Shown here: positions 51,481-63,100 of the stretch, in pieces
Position numbering within the stretch: position 1 is the first letter of the stretch
Layout of the letters: every line of letters begins with the position of its first letter
Assembly: GCF_003865365.1 (NCBI RefSeq)
Contig: NZ_RQVR01000001.1
Location: 302,310 to 366,309 of the forward strand
DNA: 64,000 bases
Source of the DNA: Flavobacterium macacae
GTDB taxonomy: Bacteria; Bacteroidota; Bacteroidia; Flavobacteriales; Flavobacteriaceae
Direction of reading: 5' to 3'
Translations under genes and position numbers: made by a program
The notes under the pieces: model-generated
Seen by the model: only the letters and a program-made list of their open reading frames with translations
What the model was told of the DNA's origin: nothing
The model's database searches: none

Positions 51481-52701
51481 ATGTTAGATATTCAATCCAT
51501 TCGTGCCGATTTTCCGATACTTTCTCAAAAAGTAAACGGAAAACCATTGGTATATTTCGATAATGCGGCTACCTCGCAAAAACCAAAAGTGGTCATTGAC
51601 GCTATTACTTCTTATTATGAAGAAATCAATGCCAATATTCACCGTGGCGTTCATAAGCTTAGCCAATTGGCGACTGACGCTTATGAAATTTCTCGTGTAA
51701 AAATCCAGAATCACATTAATGCAAAACATAGTTTCGAAGTACTTTTTACTTCGGGAACCACACACGGAATCAATTTGGTTTCCAACGGATTTGCTTCGTT
51801 GCTGAAAGTAGGCGATGAGGTGATGGTTTCGGCATTGGAACATCATTCAAATATTGTTCCGTGGCAAATGCTTTGCGAAAGAACAGGAGCAAAACTGACC
51901 GTGATTCCGATGGATGAAAATGGCGAATTGATTTTTGCTGAATTTGAGAAATTACTTTCGGAGAAAACGAAAATTATTGCCGTAAATCACATTTCAAATG
52001 CTTTAGGAACTATAAATCCGATTAAAAAAATTATAGAAAAAGCACATCAATTTGGAACAGCAGTTTTAATTGACGGAGCCCAATCTACGCCACATATCAA
52101 GCCAGATGTTCAAGAATTGGATTGTGATTTCTACGTATTTTCTGGACATAAAATCTGCGGACCAACCGGAACCGGAATTTTATACGGAAAAGAAGAATGG
52201 CTGAACAAATTGCCTCCATATCAAGGCGGTGGCGAGATGATCAAAGAAGTGACTTTTGAGAAAACAACGTATGCCGAATTGCCTCATAAATTTGAAGCCG
52301 GCACGCCAAATATCGCCGGAGGAATTGTCTTGGGAACTGCCATTGATTATTTAAACGAAGTTGGTTTTGAAGCCATTGCCAAATACGAACACGAACTTTT
52401 AGAATACGGAACGGAACGACTTTTGGAAATTGAAGGATTGAAAATCTACGGACCAAAATCGCTGGAAAACAAGACTTCTGTGATTTCTTTTAACGTAGGA
52501 ACTATTCATCCGTATGACATTGGAACGATTGTTGACAAGATGGGTATAGCGGTAAGAACAGGCCATCATTGCGCACAACCGATTATGAATTTCTTCCAAA
52601 TTCCAGGAACAATTCGCGCTTCATTTTCGTTTTACAATACAAAAGAAGAAATTGATGCGTTGGTGGGAGCGGTCAAAAAAGCAGTGGTGATGTTGTCATA
52701 A
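51481..52701 (+). CDS. sufS: Cysteine desulfurase SufS
   Basis: This 406-residue PLP enzyme of the SufS/CsdA group releases sulfur from cysteine as an enzyme persulfide. YFDNAATSQKP near residue 20, the PLP Lys in FSGHKICGPTG near 224, and the active-site Cys in RTGHHCAQPIM near 362 are visible, along with GTPNIAGGIVLG. It passes sulfur to SufE (1.7 kb of the same transcript direction downstream). It is separated from sufABCD by the haem locus. Confidence 0.96.
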   Translation: MLDIQSIRADFPILSQKVNGKPLVYFDNAATSQKPKVVIDAITSYYEEINANIHRGVHKLSQLATDAYEISRVKIQNHINAKHSFEVLFTSGTTHGINLVSNGFASLLKVGDEVMVSALEHHSNIVPWQMLCERTGAKLTVIPMDENGELIFAEFEKLLSEKTKIIAVNHISNALGTINPIKKIIEKAHQFGTAVLIDGAQSTPHIKPDVQELDCDFYVFSGHKICGPTGTGILYGKEEWLNKLPPYQGGGEMIKEVTFEKTTYAELPHKFEAGTPNIAGGIVLGTAIDYLNEVGFEAIAKYEHELLEYGTERLLEIEGLKIYGPKSLENKTSVISFNVGTIHPYDIGTIVDKMGIAVRTGHHCAQPIMNFFQIPGTIRASFSFYNTKEEIDALVGAVKKAVVMLS

Positions 52702-52742
52702 ATTATTCGTAATTTGTCAAGAAACCATTAAAACCAAAAATT

Positions 52743-53180
52743 ATGAAAATTCTAACCACATTTATCTTGATGCTTTTTATGGCAAAAGGATGCACCAGTT
52801 CAGAAATTAAGAAGGAAAGTGAGAACATTTCTTTTGAATATGAGGCAAACACCAGAGGAAGCTATAAAAAGGTTTTGGCAAAACAAGACACGGTTTATAC
52901 AATCAAAACCCGCGACGGAAAAGCAATTGAAAAATCACTTTCAAAAAGCGATTGGAATGCTTTGTTGAATTTGCTTTCAAAGGTCGATGCGACAAAAATT
53001 GCTGATTTGAAAGCGCCTTCTGAAAAACGTTTTTATGACGGAGCGATGATCGGACAATTAAAATTGATTTATAAAGACAAAACATACGAAAGTTCTAATT
53101 TCGACCACGGAAATCCGCCGGCGGAGATTAAAGATTTAGTAGAAAAAATCATAGAAGTTTCAGATTTAGAAAAAAAATAA
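52743..53180 (+). CDS. Small lipoprotein in the sufS-sufE interval
   Basis: The 145-residue protein begins MKILTTFILMLFMAKGC, a lipoprotein-like signal with a less usual box KGC. The mature domain is mixed alpha/beta (SFEYEANTRGSYKKVLAKQDTVYTIKTRDGKAIEKSLSKSDWNALLNLL). I do not recognise a named family; similar small proteins occur between sufS and sufE in other flavobacteria as I recall them. SufE starts one base after its stop, so it belongs to the suf transcript. Confidence 0.7.
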   Translation: MKILTTFILMLFMAKGCTSSEIKKESENISFEYEANTRGSYKKVLAKQDTVYTIKTRDGKAIEKSLSKSDWNALLNLLSKVDATKIADLKAPSEKRFYDGAMIGQLKLIYKDKTYESSNFDHGNPPAEIKDLVEKIIEVSDLEKK

Positions 53181-53181
53181 A

Positions 53182-53607
53182 ATGACGATTAAAGAAATTC
53201 AAGATGAAATTGTGGACGAATTTTCCATGTTTGAAGAAGACAACTGGGACGAGCGTTACCAATATGTAATCGATTTGGGGAAAACGTTGCCACTGATTGA
53301 TGAAAAATACAAAACCGACGAAAATATCATCAAAGGTTGCCAGTCAAAGGTGTGGGTTCACGGTGAAATGCAAGGCGATAAAATTGTTTTCACGGCAGAC
53401 AGCGATGCGATTTTGACCAAAGGAATTATAGCCATCCTGATTCGAACGTTTTCAAAACAAACACCTTCTGAAATTTTAGAAGCCGATACCAAATTCATTG
53501 ACGAAATTGGCTTGAAAGATCATTTGTCCCCAACACGCGCCAACGGATTGGTGTCGATGATCAAACAAATTAAAATGTATGCATTGGCTTTTAATGCTAA
53601 AAACTAA
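53182..53607 (+). CDS. sufE: Sulfur acceptor protein SufE
   Basis: In this 141-residue protein the sulfur-accepting Cys lies in IIKGCQSKVWVHGE near residue 51. YVIDLGKTLPLIDEKYKTDEN and LSPTRANGLVSMIKQIKMYAL are typical blocks. It takes the persulfide from SufS and gives it to SufB. It lies between the small lipoprotein and the DUF59 gene, spaced by 1 and 9 bp. Confidence 0.95.
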   Translation: MTIKEIQDEIVDEFSMFEEDNWDERYQYVIDLGKTLPLIDEKYKTDENIIKGCQSKVWVHGEMQGDKIVFTADSDAILTKGIIAILIRTFSKQTPSEILEADTKFIDEIGLKDHLSPTRANGLVSMIKQIKMYALAFNAKN

Positions 53608-53616
53608 AAACAGAAA

Positions 53617-53940
53617 ATGGAACAACAAATAGACACAAACCAACTGGGAGAAGACATCGTAAAAGTCTTAAAAACCATTTATGATCCCGAAATTCCGGTT
53701 GATATTTATGAATTAGGATTGATTTATGACGTGATGGTAAACACCGATTACGAAGTAAAAATCTTGATGACATTGACTTCGCCAAATTGCCCGGTGGCTG
53801 AAACATTGCCAAGAGAAGTGGAAGACAAAGTCAATCAACTTGAAAATGTAAAGGCGACTGAAGTTGAAATTACATTTGATCCGCCGTGGAGCAAAGACTT
53901 GATGAGCGAAGAAGCAAAATTAGAATTAGGAATGCTTTAA
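53617..53940 (+). CDS. MIP18/DUF59-family Fe-S assembly protein (SufT-like)
   Basis: This 107-residue DUF59 protein has LKTIYDPEIPVDIYELGLIYDV, the family's DPE(I/L)P-xx-(I/V)xxLGL signature, and MTLTSPNCPVAETLP with the conserved Cys. It ends with VEITFDPPWSKDLMSEEAKLELGM, as in the suf-linked DUF59 proteins of Bacteroidetes. It assists Fe-S transfer or maturation in the cytosol. It closes the tightly spaced sufS-to-sufT unit. Confidence 0.9.
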   Translation: MEQQIDTNQLGEDIVKVLKTIYDPEIPVDIYELGLIYDVMVNTDYEVKILMTLTSPNCPVAETLPREVEDKVNQLENVKATEVEITFDPPWSKDLMSEEAKLELGML

Positions 53941-53948
53941 AGAAGCGG

Positions 53949-53996
53949 GCAGATTTCAGTTTTTTGCAAAATTCAAAGCGGAATACTGAAATCTGC
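53949..53996. repeat. Perfect 12-bp inverted repeat after the DUF59 gene
   Basis: GCAGATTTCAGT (53949-53960) and ACTGAAATCTGC (53985-53996) enclose a 24-nt loop. No T-run follows. It may mark an mRNA boundary or processing point before DUF2480. Confidence 0.55.
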
Positions 53997-54015
53997 AAAC
54001 GGAACACTAAATCAT

Positions 54016-54522
54016 ATGCAGGAAGAAATTATAAATAAAGTAGCCAACAGCGCGCTTGAAATCTTTGATTTGGAGGATTATTATCCAACAGGATTTCGCG
54101 TGCAGGTTGATATTTCGGAATGGCTCCTCGAAGGGTTTTTATTGCGCGAAAAAGATTTTCGGGAACATTTAAAAAGCCATGATTGGTCGCAGTATCAAGA
54201 CCAATATGTGGCTGTTTTTTGCAGTACTGATGCTATAATTCCGGCGTGGGCTTCCATTTTAGTAACAATTCATCTGTCACCGTTTGCCAAAAAAGTAGTA
54301 AGCGGAACTTTGGAAGATTTGGAAACATCTTTATACGAAGAACTTCTTCCGGCTGTTGATTACTCTAAATTTGAAGGAAAACCCGTTATTATCAAAGGAT
54401 GTTCAAAGAAACCCGTTCCCATGTCGGCCTATGTTTTGGCAGCGCAGAAATTACAGCCTTTTGCCCGCAGTATTATGTATGGCGAAGCCTGTTCTGCAGT
54501 ACCGCTGTATAAAAAAAGGTAG
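54016..54522 (+). CDS. DUF2480-family protein
   Basis: In this 168-residue cytosolic protein the blocks EIFDLEDYYPTGFRVQVDISEWLLEGFLLREKDFR near the start, VAVFCSTDAIIPAWASILVTIHLSPFAKKVV and a C-terminal VIIKGCSKKPVPMSAYVLAAQKLQPFARSIMYGEACSAVPLYK are typical of DUF2480. The function is unknown, but it habitually follows suf genes in Bacteroidetes, so a link to Fe-S assembly is plausible. A conserved Cys pair (KGCSKKP and EACSAVP) could be functional. Confidence 0.88.
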   Translation: MQEEIINKVANSALEIFDLEDYYPTGFRVQVDISEWLLEGFLLREKDFREHLKSHDWSQYQDQYVAVFCSTDAIIPAWASILVTIHLSPFAKKVVSGTLEDLETSLYEELLPAVDYSKFEGKPVIIKGCSKKPVPMSAYVLAAQKLQPFARSIMYGEACSAVPLYKKR

Positions 54523-54576
54523 TTTTTGATGGATAAAATTACGGCTTTCGTTATATTTGTTTAAAACCGTTAAATT

Positions 54577-55461
54577 ATGATTAAGAAATTCGCCACCGCA
54601 ATTTTTTGCTTTTTAGGGGCTTTAAATGCAAACGCTCAAGATGCAACAGCCATTGTTGCGGATACCGTAAAGCATTGGAAAACCAAAGGGAATGCCTCGT
54701 TTTTGTTCAATCAATCTACTTTTGACAATTGGCTCGCCGGAGGAGAAAACAATATCTCGGGAACTATTGGTGCCAACTATGATTTCAATTACCAAAAAGA
54801 CGATATCAGCTGGGATAATAAAGTGATCGCGTCCTATGGAATTGTAAAAACAAGAACCAGTTCTTTTGCCAAAAAAACAGATGACAGGCTGGAATTAAAT
54901 TCCCTTTTAGGAAAAAGATTTAAGCCAGAAAGCCGTTGGTATTATTCAGCATTTTTGAACTTTAAGACACAATTCTCAAAAGGATATGAATATGGAAAAG
55001 ATGCCGAAGGTGTTGAAATAAGAATAGAATATACTAATTTTTTGTCACCAGCCTATCTTTCTTTTTGGCCTGGTATTTTGTGGAAACGCGATGACAATTT
55101 GAAATTTAACTTTGCGCCCGCAACATCAAAAATTACGATTGTTGACAAAAATTTCACACTTCCTGAAGAAAAATATTTTGGAGTAGAAGAAGGGAAGTCG
55201 ATGCGATATGAATTGGGTTTCAATGCTTCGGCCTATTACAAATTAGATATTATGGCAAATGTTTCTTTTGAAAATATCTTGAATTTATATTCCAATTATT
55301 TAGAAGAGACGCAAAATGTAGATTTAGATTACCAGTTAAATATCGTAATGAAAATCAACAAATACCTGTCGACAAACTTATCGTTCCAAACCATTTATGA
55401 CGACAATGCTTACCGAGGTTTCCAGATTCGCCAAGTCTTTGGCGTAGGAGCCAACTATTGA
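54577..55461 (+). CDS. DUF3078-family outer-membrane beta-barrel-like protein
   Basis: This 294-residue exported protein (signal peptide to LNANAQ near residue 21) has FNQSTFDNWLAGGENNISGTIGANYDFNYQKDDISWDNKV, which is highly typical of DUF3078, and alternating amphipathic strands ending in an aromatic residue (FGVGANY). It is likely an outer-membrane protein of unknown role. It is the last gene before a bidirectional terminator and continues the common suf-DUF2480-DUF3078 order. Confidence 0.87.
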   Translation: MIKKFATAIFCFLGALNANAQDATAIVADTVKHWKTKGNASFLFNQSTFDNWLAGGENNISGTIGANYDFNYQKDDISWDNKVIASYGIVKTRTSSFAKKTDDRLELNSLLGKRFKPESRWYYSAFLNFKTQFSKGYEYGKDAEGVEIRIEYTNFLSPAYLSFWPGILWKRDDNLKFNFAPATSKITIVDKNFTLPEEKYFGVEEGKSMRYELGFNASAYYKLDIMANVSFENILNLYSNYLEETQNVDLDYQLNIVMKINKYLSTNLSFQTIYDDNAYRGFQIRQVFGVGANY

Positions 55462-55482
55462 TTTTAGTCTAAATTTTACATA

Positions 55483-55521
55483 AAAAAAAGACCTTCATTG
55501 GACTAATGAAGGTCTTTTTTT
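55483..55521. terminator. Bidirectional terminator between DUF3078 and hflX
   Basis: AAAAAAAGACCTTCATT and AATGAAGGTCTTTTTTT form a perfect 17-bp stem with a five-base loop. Confidence 0.9.
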
Positions 55522-55541
55522 ATGAAAATAGTTTGTGTTTT

Positions 55542-56783
55542 TTATTCTTCTGAAGCCTCTTTTTCATCAGGCGCTTCGTGATAATCAGGATATAAAAACT
55601 TGTTATAAGGAAAACGCGTGATGTGAATTTCTCTTACGGCTTCATAAACCTTTTCTCTAAATTCTTCAAAATTTTCTTTATTTACAGCCGAAATAAATAG
55701 TGCTTTATCTTCACCCATTTTTGACATCCACGTTGCTTTCCATTCTTCAAGCGTGTAATGTTTTGTGGTTTTTTCTGTAATCAAATCGTCGTGGTCAATC
55801 GTCAAATGTTTGTAAGCATCGATTTTGTTGAAAACCATAATTGTAGGTTTGTCGCTACTTTTAATATCAGATAAAGTTTGGTTTACCGATGCGATATGTT
55901 CCTCAAAATCAGGATGTGAAATATCTACAACGTGTAAAAGTAAATCGGCTTCGCGAACTTCATCAAGCGTACTTTTAAACGAATCGACCAACTGCGTAGG
56001 CAGTTTTCGGATAAATCCAACGGTATCAGACAACAAAAACGGTAGGTTTTTAATCACAACTTTTCGCACCGTAGTATCTAAAGTGGCAAACAATTTATTT
56101 TCTACAAAAACTTCGCTCTTGCTGATTACGTTCATCAAAGTCGATTTTCCCACATTGGTATAACCCACCAAAGCCACGCGAACCATGGCTCCGCGATTTC
56201 CTCTTTGAACCGACATTTGTTTGTCAATCACCTTAATTTTATCTTTCAGTAATGCAATTCTATCACGAACAATACGACGGTCAGTTTCAATTTCAGTTTC
56301 ACCGGGACCGCGCATTCCAATTCCCCCTTTTTGGCGTTCTAAGTGGGTCCACATTCCCGAAAGTCTTGGAAGCAGATATTGGCATTGCGCCAATTCGACC
56401 TGGGTTCTTGCGTAAGAAGTTTCAGCACGTTGTGCGAAAATATCAAGGATAAGGTTGGTTCTGTCTAAAACTTTAGTTTCGACTAAAATTTTGGAAATAT
56501 TTTTTTGCTGGGATGGCGAAAGTTCGTCGTCAAATATTACCGTGGTAATGTCATTTTCTTTTACATAAAGACTGATCTCGTCCATTTTTCCAGTTCCAAG
56601 AAAAGTTTTGGGATTTGGGCGTTCCATTTTTTGAGAAAATCTTTTTACGACTTCTCCTCCGGCGGTAAACGTCAGAAATTCAAGCTCATCCAGATATTCG
56701 GTAAGTTTTTCCTCATTTTGATTTTGCGTGACAATTCCAACGATAACCGTTCTTTCAAATTTTATAGTTTCTTTTTCTAGCAT
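55542..56783 (-). CDS. hflX: Ribosome-splitting GTPase HflX
   Basis: In this 413-residue protein, the N-terminal HflX domain carries FLGTGKMDEI and VIFDDELSPSQQKNI, the linker is coiled, and RQKGGIGMRGPGETEIETDRR is the family's glycine-rich segment. The G domain has VALVGYTNVGKSTLMN (G1), the DTVGF (G3) and FNKIDAYK (G4) motifs. HflX binds the large subunit and rescues stalled ribosomes under stress. It is convergent with DUF3078. A -7-like TAGATTTG box (56808-56801, minus) lies 18 nt upstream. Confidence 0.95.
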   Translation of the reverse strand: MLEKETIKFERTVIVGIVTQNQNEEKLTEYLDELEFLTFTAGGEVVKRFSQKMERPNPKTFLGTGKMDEISLYVKENDITTVIFDDELSPSQQKNISKILVETKVLDRTNLILDIFAQRAETSYARTQVELAQCQYLLPRLSGMWTHLERQKGGIGMRGPGETEIETDRRIVRDRIALLKDKIKVIDKQMSVQRGNRGAMVRVALVGYTNVGKSTLMNVISKSEVFVENKLFATLDTTVRKVVIKNLPFLLSDTVGFIRKLPTQLVDSFKSTLDEVREADLLLHVVDISHPDFEEHIASVNQTLSDIKSSDKPTIMVFNKIDAYKHLTIDHDDLITEKTTKHYTLEEWKATWMSKMGEDKALFISAVNKENFEEFREKVYEAVREIHITRFPYNKFLYPDYHEAPDEKEASEE

Positions 56784-56800
56784 AGAATATAAATATAGTA

Positions 56801-56808
56801 CAAATCTA
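56801..56808 (-). promoter_or_regulatory. -7 element of the hflX promoter
   Basis: TAGATTTG on the minus strand fits TAnnTTTG, 18 nt before the start codon. Confidence 0.45.
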
Positions 56809-57160
56809 CCACTTTTTAGAAATTAATTTTTGTGCTTTTTTAATGAATATCATTTATGTGGAATTAAATCTTAACTCAATCTTACCCAGAAATAGACATT
56901 CAGACACCAAATCAAAATAGATTTTTCAAGCTGTAAATTTAAAAACTTTAATAAATGATTAAGACTATTGCTTTTATTATAATTAGTATAAACCTAGCAC
57001 TTTTTAGACGGAATTTTTTTGTCCTACTCAGATAATATGCTTAAATGTTACAAACAATTTAGTTAAAAGTTATTTTTATGCTATGTTTTTCTTAAATTTA
57101 GTTAAATTTGAGCTTCTAAAAACCTACAGTATTAATTAAACAACCTAAAAATTTTCATTT
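56809..57160. other. Intergenic stretch without a gene
   Basis: This AT-rich divergent region has no convincing coding frame or hairpin. It holds the hflX promoter and a TAAATTTG box (57103-57110) for the giant secreted protein. Confidence 0.6.
57103..57110 (+). promoter_or_regulatory. -7 element before the giant secreted protein
   Basis: TAAATTTG fits TAnnTTTG, 50 nt before the ATG. No clear -33 TTG is visible at the usual distance. Confidence 0.45.
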
Positions 57161-60100
57161 ATGAAAAAAATTACATTACTGCTTTTAATGTGTTTTTCTT
57201 CCTTTATAGGCTTCTCACAGGGGCTTGTAGAAGGATTTGACAACACGGCAGCTCCTTCGGGTGGTGTGTTAGCATTAGATTCGGGTTCATGGGCCATTTT
57301 TGACAATGGTATCGGAACACAAGGAAGTTGGCTTCCAACCGCATCTCCAACCTTGATTCATCAAGGAACAAGAGCAATGCAAATCAACGGTACGAATGAT
57401 AACCTTGGAATTGGGAATACTTCTCAAGACTGGCTTGTTACTCCTGCCGTAGTAGTTCCTAATAATGGGCAACTAAAATTCTTTACAAGACTGCAGACCG
57501 CAGCGAATCAAGGTTCTATTTTTCAAATTAGAATCTCAACAACTTCTCAAACAGACGCTGCTTCATTTACTATTCTGCAAGAATGGAATGAACTGAACTT
57601 GAATGTATCATACAATACGTATGAAGAAAAAACAGTTCCTTTAAATTTACCAGCAGGCTCAACTGTTTATGTTGCTTTTGTAATGCTAAATACACAACTT
57701 GGTAATACAGTTTCTTCAGAACGTTGGTTAATTGACACTGTTAACATTGTGGAGCAATGTCTGGATCCAACGAATTTAACAGCATCAGCTGTTACTCAAT
57801 CTGGAGCAAATTTAAGCTGGTTGAATCCTAGTGGTGCAACTTCATGGGAAATTGAAATTGTTTCAGGAACAACGCCAACTCCAACACAACATGGAGTGGT
57901 TTACAATGGCGCATTGCCATATGCTGCAACAGGGACGGCAACAGGAACACCTTTAGTTCAAGTGCCTTTTTTACCCAATACTGAATATAAATATTATGTA
58001 AGAGCTATTTGTTCTGGATCTAATACAAGTAGTGCTTGGGTTGGACCATTTTCATTTACTACAGGAGCGCCTGGTTTTACCTGTAGTTCTGCAATTCCTA
58101 TTACTGCTTTGCCTTACACTACTACCGACAATACGGCAAATTATGGCGATACTTTTGATGCTAATCAAGGTACAGGCTGTGGATCTACTGTAAATTACAT
58201 GACAGGGAACGATGTATTTTATTCTTATACAGCGACTCAAACTGGGGTAATTAGTATTTCTATGACTCCAACAGCAACTAATACAAGTATTTTTGTATAT
58301 AATGGTTGTGCAAACGTTGGTGTTAGCTGTGTAGCTGGTGTTGCCAATGCGCAAACAACAGTTAGAGAGATTCCAGCACTTGCGGTTACAGCAGGAGTAA
58401 CTTATGTAATTGTAATTTCTAAAAACGGAACTCCGGCAACAGGGGCTTACACTTTAAATATTCAAATCGTAAATTGTACACCGCCTACCAACTTGAACGC
58501 AACAAACGTTTCAGCTACTAGTGCTACTTTAACTTGGGATAACCCAGGTGGTTTGGCTTCAACATGGCAAGTTGCTTTGCAAGATGCAGGTACTCCAATG
58601 CCAACAACGGATGCAGGAGTGGTAACAGTTACTACAAATACGGCTTATCAGCCAACTTTACAAAACTCTTACGCTTATCAATATTATGTTAGAGCACAAT
58701 GTCCAGATGGATCTTATAGTGCTTGGGCAGGACCTTACTTGTTTAATTCTGCACAAGTTGCAGCAAGTATTCCTTTTACTGAAGGGTTTGAGGGTACAAA
58801 TACTTTTGCCTTAAATAACGGAACACAAGTTAATAAATGGGCAGTCGGTAGTGCAACTAATAATGGCGGAACCAATTCATTGTACATTTCAAATGATAAT
58901 GGAGTTTCTAATGCCTATACCATTGCGGCTGCGATATCTGTCGTTCAGGCCTATAGAGATATAGCTGTTCCAGCAGGAACTAACGAATTAAATTTAGCAT
59001 TTGATTGGAAAGCCGCTGGAGAAAGTACTTTTGACTATTTAAGAGTCTGGACTGTTCCAACTTCATTTACGCCAACGCCAGGAACACAAATTACTGCAGG
59101 TGCAGGAAGAGTTCAGTTGGGAGCTAATATGAATCTAACGCCAAATTACACAACAGTAAATTATGTTATTCCGGCTACAGCTCTTGCAGGACAAACAATG
59201 AGACTTGTTTTTGAATGGAGAAATGACAATAGCGCTGGAACACAACCGCCAGCAGCTATTGACAATATCAATCTTACTGTAATTACTTGTTCGGCACCTT
59301 CAGCACTTCTTTTGCAAAGTGTGGGACAAACAACAGCAGGAATCTCTTGGACTGCGCCAGTATCTGGAGCTGCTTCTTATGATTATTATGTATCATCAAC
59401 AAATACAAATCCAGCAGCGGGTGTAACGGTAACGGGTAACGTATCAACTACTACAGCTACTTTATCGGGACTTCTTCCTTCAACAACAAATTATGTTTGG
59501 GTAAGAAGTAATTGTGGGATTGACGGAACAAGTACTTGGACTGGACCTGTAACGGTAATAACTACACAAATTCCTGGAACATTGGCTTATATTGACGGTT
59601 TCGAAGGAACAAATCAATGGTCACTTATTAACGGAACTCAAGTTAATAAATGGGTAGTTGGTACTGCTACAAATAATGGTGGTACACAATCCTTATACAT
59701 CTCAAATGATAATGGAGCAACAAATGCGTATACCATTACATCAACTTCTATTGTTCAGGCTTACAGAGATATAGCTATTCCTGCTACTGCTGGAGATTTG
59801 AATGTTTCATTCGATTGGAGAGCAGTTGGACAAGGATTTGGACCAACAACTTTTAATGATTATTTTAGAGTTTGGGCAGTTCCAACAACTTTTAACCCAA
59901 CACCAGGTACACAAATTACTGCAGGTGTTGGAAGAGTACAGTTGGGAACTAGCACTAATAACTCTGCAAATTATACCACATCTAATTATGTACTTCCTTC
60001 AGCAGGATTTGCCGGGCAGACATTAAGACTTGTTTTTGAGTGGAGAAATGACGCATCTACAGGTACACAAACTCCTGCAGCTATCGATAATGTTAATATA

Positions 60101-63100
60101 AGCATTATTACTTGTGCGGCGCCTACAGCATTGGCGGTGAATACGGTAAATCAAACTTCTGGTACGTTTTCGTGGACTGCACCAGCATCTGGAGCAATTT
60201 CATACGATTACTATGTATCAACAACTAACACGGCTCCAATTGCAACAACAGCTGCTACCGGAAACGTAACAACTACTAACGCTACTGCTTTAGGTCTTCA
60301 GCCATCTACTACTTATTATGTATGGGTAAGAACTAACTGTGGTGCTACTGATGGAAATAGTACATGGACAGGTCCGGTACAATTGATTACAACTCAAATA
60401 CCAGCAGATTTAACTTATGTTGATGGTTTTGAAGGAACAAATCAATGGAGTATTGTCAATGGGACTCAAGTTAATAAATGGGTAATAGGTACGGCAACAA
60501 GCAATGGCGGAACACAATCATTATATATTACAAATGATAATGGGGTTTCAAATGCTTACACCGTAAATGCTATATCGGTTGTTCAGGCTTACAGAGATAT
60601 AAATGTTCCAGCAACCGCAGCTGAATTAAATGTTGCATTTGATTGGAGAGCTGCTGGAGAAAGCTCATTTGACTATTTAAGAGTTTGGGCTGTACCAACA
60701 ACTTTTAACCCAACACCTGGAACGCAAATTACAGCAGGAGCAGGAAGAGTTCAGTTGGGAGCGAATATGAATCAAACACCAAATTATACTACAGTTAATT
60801 ATGTTCTTCCAACAACAGGATTTGCTGGACAAACTATGAGATTGGTTTTTGAATGGAGAAACGATGGAAGTGCTGGAACACAGCCGCCTGCTGCAATTGA
60901 TAATGTTAATATAAATGTTATTACATGTTCAGCTCCATCAGCATTAATAGTTAATACAGCAAATCAAACAGGGGGTTCTTTCTCTTGGACAGCACCAGCG
61001 AACGGAGCTGCTTCGTATGATTATTACATTTCAACAACTAATACACCTCCAACTTCTACTTCAGAAGTTGTGAATGTAACACCAACAAATGCAACAGTTA
61101 CTGGTCTTCAGCCATCTACAACACACTATGTGTGGGTAAGAAGTAATTGTGGGGCTGTTGATGGAACAAGTATTTGGGTCGGACCAGTACAATTAATTAC
61201 AAGTCAAATTCCTGGAGAACTTAACTATATTGATGGTTTTGAAGGAACAAATGGTTGGACGTTAAATAACGGAACGCAAGTAAATAAATGGATTGTTGGA
61301 ACCGCAACTAGTAATGGCGGAACACAATCATTGTATATTTCAAATAATAATGCGGACAATGCTTATACAATATCTTCTACCTCAGTAGTTCATGCGTATA
61401 GAGACATACAAATGCCTGCAGTAGTTGGTGACTTAAGCCTAACATTTGATTGGAAAGCAATTGGACAAGGATTTACCACAACTTTTAATGATTATTTTAG
61501 AGTTTGGGCTGTTCCAACAACTTTTAATCCAACACCTGGAACGCAAATTACGGCAGGTTCAGGTAGAGTTCAAATTGGAGCAAACTTTAATAATTCTGCG
61601 ATTTGGCAAACTCCTAATTATATATTCTCAGCAACTCCTTTCTCAGGACAAGCAATGAGATTAGTTTTTGAGTGGAGAAATGATGGAAGCAGTGGGACAC
61701 AGCCGCCTGCAGCAATTGACAATGTTAATCTATCGCAACTTACTTGTCCAGCTCCAATAAATCTTATAGCTGAAAGCAATCCTTCGAATTCAGATTTGAT
61801 ATTATCTTGGACTCCTGTCGGTGCTGAGACACAATGGGAAGTTGTAGCTCAAATAGCAGGAACTGGCGCGCCAGTTTCGGGACAAATCGTTAACGAAACT
61901 AGTTTAACCTTTTCACCACTACCAGGAACTTTTTATGAGTTTTTTGTGAGAGCAATTTGTTCTCCAACAGACTCTAGCTTTTGGGCTGGACCTGCCGCAT
62001 TCTCAATTTTTACACCGCCAGGATGTGCTTCTGTAGATCTAGTGGGTGTTGGGGTTGATATTGTAGACCAAGAAATTATTTTATGTGCTGAAGAAGACAA
62101 CTGTGTTAATTTATCTGCTACCTATTTTGGTATTGGAGCAACAACTTCTTATGAAGTAGCATCTATTGATTACAATCCACCATTCCCTTTTACTGGAGGA
62201 ACGGAGATGCCAATTACAGCTGATGATGATTACACACCAAGTTTTGATTTACCATTTAACTTCTGTTTCTTTGGAGAATCTTATGATTATGTAAGAGTTG
62301 GTGATAATGGTGTGATTGCTTTTGGTTTACCTTACACAACTACTTATGGAGAATATTGTTCATGGGTTCTTGATGGTCCAATTCCAAATCCAGCATTTAC
62401 TATCAAAAATGCTATTTATGGAGTATTCCAAGATATGCTTACCACTAATAATCCAGGTGCAAATACCTCGATAAACTACCAAGTTTTGGGAACGTATCCT
62501 TGTAGAGCCTTTGTAGTGAACTTTAATGAAGTTCCTGCTTTTGGTACTGCATGTCAGGACGCTCAGTATAGAACAACTACACAGATAGTTCTTTATGAAA
62601 TTTCAAATATTATTGAGGTTTATGTAAAAAACAGAACTGCTTGTTCTGGTTGGCAACAAGGGGAAGGTGTTATCGGTATTCAAAATGCCGCTGGTACAGT
62701 AGCGTATGTGCCACCAGGAAGAAATACAGGTGCTTGGAATGCTACAAATGAAGCTTGGAGATTTTCTCCAAATGGAGAATCTAATGTAGATTTCCAATGG
62801 CTTAAAGACGGAGTATTCTTTAGCGATCAACAAGACATTCAAGTATGTGTAACAGAATTGACAACTATGGTTGCTCAAGCGACTTATACAACTTGTGATG
62901 GAACTGTAATTACAAAAGAAAATCAAGTTATAATTAGAACTACAGAACCATTACCAACTAATGATCCTGTTGATATTTTGTCTTGTTCTTCTACCGGAAA
63001 TCCAATTTTTGATTTAACACCAAATACGGCAACAATTATTGGTTCAAATTCTGCAACAGATCTTATAATTGAATACTATTTGACTCAAGCAGAAGCAGAA

